From Candidatus Woesebacteria bacterium (GTDB lineage Bacteria; Patescibacteriota; Microgenomatia; UBA8517; UBA10165), in the NCBI GenBank assembly GCA_002686465.1, contig NZCP01000021.1, forward strand, positions 1 to 7,011: 7,011 nt of DNA, read 5' to 3'. A program made the position numbers and the translations under genes. Below the pieces are notes generated by a model. The model was not told the origin of the DNA, made no database searches, and was given only the letters and a program-made list of their open reading frames with translations. Shown in pieces: positions 3,752 to 7,011 of this stretch (the stretch's first letter is position 1; each line of letters begins with the position of its first letter).

Positions 3752-4819
3752 ATGATAGATATACAGAAACGTATCGACGATATTCAAAAAGAGATTCGAG
3801 AGACACCTTATCATAAAGGTACAGAGCATCATATTGGTAGACTTCGCGCTCGTCTTGCAAAGTTAAAAGACCAGGTGTTTGAGGGTGGTAGTAGCGGAGG
3901 GAGTGGAGGCGGATTTGCAGTCAAAAAACATGGTGACGCCACTATAATATTGGTTGGATTTCCCTCTGTTGGTAAATCGACACTTCTTAACAAGCTAACG
4001 AATGCAAAATCACCTACCGCACAGTACGCATTTACAACGTTAACAGTAATTCCAGGGATGATGAATTACAAAGGTGCCGCAATTCAGATTCTAGATGTTC
4101 CGGGAATTGTAAAAGGTGCTAGCTGTGGTCGGGGGCGGGGTCGAGAAGTACTTTCCGTTGCTCGAGGTGCTGACCTGCTTCTAATTATGGCACAAGCAGG
4201 AAAAGAAAATGACTTTTCAAAGATAGAGGATGAGATCATTGCAAATGGAGTTCGGGTTAATAGAGAAAGGCCAAAAGTAGAAATACGAAAAACAATAAAG
4301 GGAGGGGTACAAATTACTTCTACAATAAAACAAGATTTGGAGAAACAAACAATAATTGATGTTGCGAAAGAATTCAGAATTGCAAATGCTGAGGTATTAC
4401 TGAAAGAGAAGCTTACAATGGATCGTTTGGTTGATAGTTTTTCAAGTAGTATTGTTTATGTCCCAGCACTTTATGTTGTAAGTAAAGCATATTTGCAGAA
4501 AAAGAAACCCTGGGTTAAAAGCGCAACTTATATTAGTGTTGAGGAAAATCAAGGGATAGAGAAACTTCGTGATGTGATTTGGAAAAAACTCGGTCTAGTT
4601 CGGGTATACCTAAAGAAGTCCCCCAAAAGCACAGATTACAACGATCCTTTAATAATGCATGGGGACAGTACTCTAGAGGATGTTTTGGAAAAATTAGGGA
4701 GTGATTTTGCAGAGAACAAAAAGAGTGTGAAGATTTGGGGTCCGGGAAGCCGATTCCCTGGACAAAAAGTTTCATTGTCAACAAAAGTTCAAGATGAAGT
4801 GGAAGCGCTATTTACTTAA
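3752..4819 (+). CDS. DRG-type (Obg-HflX superfamily) GTPase with C-terminal TGS domain
   Basis: A 355-aa protein, the usual length of archaeal and eukaryotic DRG (developmentally regulated GTP-binding) proteins and unlike bacterial Obg in lacking the N-terminal Gly-rich Obg fold. The N-terminal helices carry HHIGRLRARLAKLK (26-39), then a Gly/Ser-rich turn and FAVKKHGDATIILVGFPSVG (55-74). G1 is GFPSVGKST (69-77), G2 lies in AFTTLT (93-98), and G3 is DVPG (115-118) followed by GRGRGREVL. An inserted helical domain follows. G4, normally NKxD, reads SKAY (244-247), and G5 is degenerate (ISVEENQG, 261-268). The TGS domain occupies 283-355 (VRVYLKK, GDSTLEDVLEKL, FPGQKV). DRG proteins are cytoplasmic and associate with ribosomes and translation, which fits the adjacent tRNAs. 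The ATG follows a TATAAT closely with no SD. Its stop overlaps the convergent VTT gene by 8 bp. Confidence 0.93.
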   Translation: MIDIQKRIDDIQKEIRETPYHKGTEHHIGRLRARLAKLKDQVFEGGSSGGSGGGFAVKKHGDATIILVGFPSVGKSTLLNKLTNAKSPTAQYAFTTLTVIPGMMNYKGAAIQILDVPGIVKGASCGRGRGREVLSVARGADLLLIMAQAGKENDFSKIEDEIIANGVRVNRERPKVEIRKTIKGGVQITSTIKQDLEKQTIIDVAKEFRIANAEVLLKEKLTMDRLVDSFSSSIVYVPALYVVSKAYLQKKKPWVKSATYISVEENQGIEKLRDVIWKKLGLVRVYLKKSPKSTDYNDPLIMHGDSTLEDVLEKLGSDFAENKKSVKIWGPGSRFPGQKVSLSTKVQDEVEALFT

Positions 4820-5468
4820 ATTTAAACCTCTTAATGAGAAAGGCTCCCAGAATAAATACGATAGATAAAATTGTCGCCATGCCAAAACTCAGAGCTGTAA
4901 ATTCTACTGGGGTGTTGACTTTTTGTGCAAAATAATACCAAAGGATTACCCCTGGAGTCATCCCTATTAGTGACACAAACATATATGAAGAAAACCTTAG
5001 CGGTGTAAGACCTACAGCGTAAGACACAATGTCGTGTACCCCACCCTGCAGAAGCCTTAAGAAGAAAAGTATGGGCAATCCGTAACTTTTAGTGAGTTTA
5101 TCTATTTGTGTCATGTGTCCATGACCGACTAGTTTTTCTACAAAACCCCTTCCCCATTGTTTTGCGATCCAAAAATTGGTGGCAAAAGAGATGACTATAG
5201 CAATCACGGTATAAAAAATAGAAGTAGTGCCAAACGCATAATATCCTGCAAAAAGGAATGGGGTGCTACTCATCGGGGCAAAGATATAGGTAGTGAGCAA
5301 TGTCAGAATCAAAAGAATGGGGCCAAACGGTCCGACATGTTCAATAAATGGCTGTATTTTTTCTGGGGGAATACTGCGACTCAGGAGATAAAAGATCACA
5401 AGAAGCACGACAGTTAGAAAAACTAAAAGATATAAACGTGTCTTTTCGCGGTGGAGTTTTAGCATCAC
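4812..5468 (-). CDS. VTT-domain (DedA/TVP38-TMEM64 family) integral membrane protein
   Basis: A 218-aa polytopic membrane protein. Hydrophobic segments lie near residues 12-30, 49-66, 70-97 (two adjacent), 130-150, 160-182 and 190-212. The VTT domain signature is visible as FLFAGYYAFG (71-80), then PILFFLRLLQGGVHDIVSYA (132-151) and GLTPLRFSSYMFVSLIGMTP (153-172). Family members are implicated in lipid flipping or envelope homeostasis; the substrate here is unknown. The C-terminus is basic (IKRFKFK). Start codons are GTG 5468 then ATG 5465 in tandem; the ATG is equally plausible. Only 2 nt (or 5 nt) separate it from the stop of the upstream lytic-transglycosylase-like gene, so they form an operon. 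The stop overlaps the 3' end of the DRG gene. Confidence 0.9.
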   Translation of the reverse strand: MMLKLHREKTRLYLLVFLTVVLLVIFYLLSRSIPPEKIQPFIEHVGPFGPILLILTLLTTYIFAPMSSTPFLFAGYYAFGTTSIFYTVIAIVISFATNFWIAKQWGRGFVEKLVGHGHMTQIDKLTKSYGLPILFFLRLLQGGVHDIVSYAVGLTPLRFSSYMFVSLIGMTPGVILWYYFAQKVNTPVEFTALSFGMATILSIVFILGAFLIKRFKFK

Positions 5469-5470
5469 AA

Positions 5471-6742
5471 CTATGCAGCTAGATTACCTTTGAGAAATTC
5501 ATCCCAATAATCTTCCGCGTCTCTGTAAACTCTTTTTACCTCGCTGGGGTCATCGTTCCATTTCTCAAGTGCGAAATTTATTCTTCTTGCGTCTCCGCGC
5601 ATATATCCGTACCTTTCTCCTAACTCCCCCAAATTCTCATGTCTAGCCAGAAATACCCAAGCACCGACTACTGCAGAGGCTGGGTCGAGGGGATTAAATT
5701 TTACCTCAGGATTCTTGCCAGGGTCGCGCTTTTCGTTATACTCCCTAAATAGCTGGTATACACTAAGGGCGGTCGGTGGCATAAATTGCATTCCTACTGC
5801 CCCCGATTTCGATCCAGGTATATTTTCTGGTTTTATATTAAGACCATAATCTCTTGAGACTTCACGACACAGACTTTCTAGATCATCTCGCCCACTAGGG
5901 ACCTCCTTCGGGTCTAGTTGGTCGACAGCGGGTACTTTCCCAACTTGAATAAAACTGTCTGTTTCTTCACGAACTAAAGCCGCCATACCACCGGTATTAA
6001 TCATGAACAAGTCGGCTTCAAGTTGCTCAAGTACTTCCGGTTTATCTTTTAAATCGTCTCTTAAGGTTGACTTTAGTACCCGGATTATCTCTCTTGCTTT
6101 AGGATACGCGTCAAGGCATATTCCAAAGGCTTCTGGATGAATTCCAGCTTTTTCGGCCCATGTAACCTGCTCAAGAGGAATTAGAGACAAGTCTTTGTGT
6201 CCTTCTTTTTGTCGAAGATCATAACGCTTATTTAAAAGGGCGCGCCGGCTTTCTTCATTGGCCAACACCACAAATCCCTTATCAATTTCATTAAGCGTCA
6301 GATTTTGTTCAGCATATCTTTTTTCTAACTGCTCTCGGATTTCAGTGTTTAGAGGTGTTGCCAGTATTCTGTTAAGTTGGGTAACACGCTCCTCACTAAC
6401 TGGCTTTTCAATTGGAACTGGCTTGGGTTCTTCGACTACCTTTGTTATCTCTTTCTCTCCTTTTGGGTGATAGGTAGTTGGAGTTGGAACAGGGTCAACA
6501 GTCACAATAGGTTCTATTTTTGGAGCTTTGTCCAATTTCTCCGTGACTTCCTGATCTCGATTTCCTAGTTTCCCTACTTCCTCAGGAGCAGGGGTCTTTT
6601 TTGGTTGTTCTTGTTTTTGTAAAACTTTGCGAGAGCCAGGAATAAGGGTAAGGGCAACGAGACCAGCCACTTTAAGGAAGTTCCAGCGTGTCATTGGTTT
6701 GTCTAAAAACCCGCCTTTATTGTCTTTTCCGTCTTCTGACAT
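5471..6742 (-). CDS. Lytic-transglycosylase-like protein (SLT/MltB-like C-terminal domain) with Pro-rich spacer
   Basis: A 423-aa protein. Residues 18-37 form a short hydrophobic segment preceded by TRWNFLK, which resembles a Tat motif with the second Arg replaced by Trp. Residues 42-115 are a Pro/Lys/Glu/Thr-rich spacer (PVPTPTTYHPK, EEPKPVPIEKP), suited to crossing peptidoglycan. Residues 118-250 are mainly helical and unassigned. The C-terminal part holds the transglycosylase signature GSKSGAVGMQFMPPTALSVY (310-329), then VKFNPLDPASAVVGAWVFLA (347-366) and the late helix INFALEKWN (388-396). E259 or E260 in REETDSF may be the catalytic Glu, though about 55 residues lie between it and the GMQFMP motif, more than in short SLT domains, so activity is uncertain. 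It cleaves, or binds, peptidoglycan outside the membrane. The ATG has no Shine-Dalgarno. It lies between the AbrB-like and VTT genes. Confidence 0.82.
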   Translation of the reverse strand: MSEDGKDNKGGFLDKPMTRWNFLKVAGLVALTLIPGSRKVLQKQEQPKKTPAPEEVGKLGNRDQEVTEKLDKAPKIEPIVTVDPVPTPTTYHPKGEKEITKVVEEPKPVPIEKPVSEERVTQLNRILATPLNTEIREQLEKRYAEQNLTLNEIDKGFVVLANEESRRALLNKRYDLRQKEGHKDLSLIPLEQVTWAEKAGIHPEAFGICLDAYPKAREIIRVLKSTLRDDLKDKPEVLEQLEADLFMINTGGMAALVREETDSFIQVGKVPAVDQLDPKEVPSGRDDLESLCREVSRDYGLNIKPENIPGSKSGAVGMQFMPPTALSVYQLFREYNEKRDPGKNPEVKFNPLDPASAVVGAWVFLARHENLGELGERYGYMRGDARRINFALEKWNDDPSEVKRVYRDAEDYWDEFLKGNLAA

Positions 6743-6752
6743 TTCAATATTA

Positions 6753-6758
6753 ATGATA
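6753..6758 (-). promoter_or_regulatory. Possible -10 element of the transglycosylase-like gene
   Basis: TATCAT on the minus strand ends 10 bases before the ATG of the transglycosylase-like gene. There is no clear -35 at 16-18 bp and no Shine-Dalgarno, so a nearly leaderless transcript is possible. Readthrough from the AbrB-like gene 92 bp upstream is an alternative. Confidence 0.3.
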
Positions 6759-6834
6759 CCTGAAAATTTGTCCCTGATGCCACAAAAGAAGATTTTTGGA
6801 GTTATTTTGGCTTGTAGTCGCGGATTACGAGACG

Positions 6835-6966
6835 TTAGCGTGCCTTATCAAGTGTAATTGTAACTCTTTGTTTTTCTTTCCATCCCAAGGTGTTTGAGAA
6901 GTTTTTAGGAATAATTATAGCCTTACTATACTTACCAGCTTGAGTAATTTTTCTGACGACTTTCAC
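6835..6966 (-). CDS. Small AbrB/MazE-like (SpoVT-AbrB) DNA-binding protein, 43 aa
   Basis: An ORF from GTG (6966..6964) to TAA (6837..6835) encodes 43 residues. The sequence follows the AbrB swapped-hairpin pattern: VVRKITQAGKYSKAIIIPKN (residues 3-22), then LGWKEKQRVTITLD (27-40). AGKYSKAIIIPKN corresponds to the usual GxSxxIxIPKxx core, and LGWKxxQxVxI to the second strand. Members bind DNA as dimers, as transition-state regulators or antitoxins. No toxin gene is visible beside it, so a regulator seems likelier than an antitoxin within this window. No ATG is available; an in-frame TAG lies upstream at 7005..7003. A -10 TATAAT (6988..6983) is 16 bases before the GTG. It precedes the transglycosylase-VTT pair by 92 bp and may regulate it. 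Confidence 0.8.
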   Translation of the reverse strand: MKVVRKITQAGKYSKAIIIPKNFSNTLGWKEKQRVTITLDKAR

Positions 6967-6982
6967 AATTCCAGTGTAATAT

Positions 6983-6988
6983 ATTATA
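6983..6988 (-). promoter_or_regulatory. -10 element for the AbrB-like gene
   Basis: A consensus TATAAT on the minus strand lies 16 bases before the GTG start. The expected transcription start near 6976 would leave a leader of about 10 nt. A -35 at 17 bp would be GTGTTA at the window edge, a weak match. Confidence 0.55.
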
Positions 6989-7011
6989 TTTTGATAGTTC
7001 GTCTATAACAC

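Noticed and set aside
3571..4819. Archaeal origin of the window, suggested by the DRG GTPase
   Set aside because: tRNA-Leu is of bacterial type, CCA is encoded in all three tRNAs, -10 TATAAT elements are at bacterial distances, and the wall enzymes and VTT protein fit a bacterium.

Overview
The window looks like part of a bacterial genome, most probably a Candidate Phyla Radiation (Patescibacteria) organism of the Microgenomates type; that placement is inference. All three tRNAs have ordinary bacterial architecture with an encoded CCA. The proteins include a small Cys-rich zinc-ribbon-like protein, a miniature AbrB-like protein and a GTPase of the archaeal/eukaryotic DRG type, and most genes lack a good Shine-Dalgarno sequence. 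TGA is used as a stop in at least two genes, including a 4-nt ATGA overlap, so the standard bacterial code fits rather than the Gracilibacteria TGA=Gly code. No mobile element or CRISPR array is visible.

Layout, left to right. (1) At 2..148 a minus-strand hydrophobic protein runs off the left edge. (2) At 274..2222 a tightly packed minus-strand operon reads 35-aa membrane ORF, DUF192 protein, protein-L-isoaspartate methyltransferase (pcm), membrane-anchored CAP-domain protein. A strong hairpin with a plus-direction U tail lies just beyond it. (3) At 2269..2400 is a 43-aa protein with eight cysteines, downstream of tRNA-Leu(UAG). (4) At 2588..2744 is a self-contained transcription unit without an ORF: TTGACA-N17-TACACT promoter, about 120 nt of structured sequence and a strong terminator. 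It is a small-RNA candidate, and its terminator overlaps the promoter of tRNA-Leu. (5) At 2797..3417 is a secreted lysozyme-like peptidoglycan enzyme with a leader rich in inverted repeats. (6) At 3571..3724 tRNA-Lys(CUU) and tRNA-Arg(UCG) are one base apart on the minus strand. They diverge from the DRG-type GTPase (3752..4819, plus) across a perfectly symmetric TATAAT element. (7) At 4812..6966 a minus-strand group reads AbrB-like protein, Pro-rich lytic-transglycosylase-like protein, VTT/DedA-type membrane protein. Its last gene overlaps the 3' end of the GTPase gene by 8 bp, convergently.

The theme is envelope maintenance: two muralytic-type enzymes, a CAP protein, a VTT membrane protein and two anchored or signal-bearing proteins. 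Mixed in are protein repair (Pcm) and translation-associated functions (tRNAs, DRG GTPase). Four of the genes listed are short or edge-truncated ORFs that a length cut-off of about 60 codons misses. The most interesting points are the unannotated RNA unit, the DRG GTPase whose NKxD motif reads SKAY, the symmetric divergent promoter, and the Cys-rich and AbrB-like miniature proteins.
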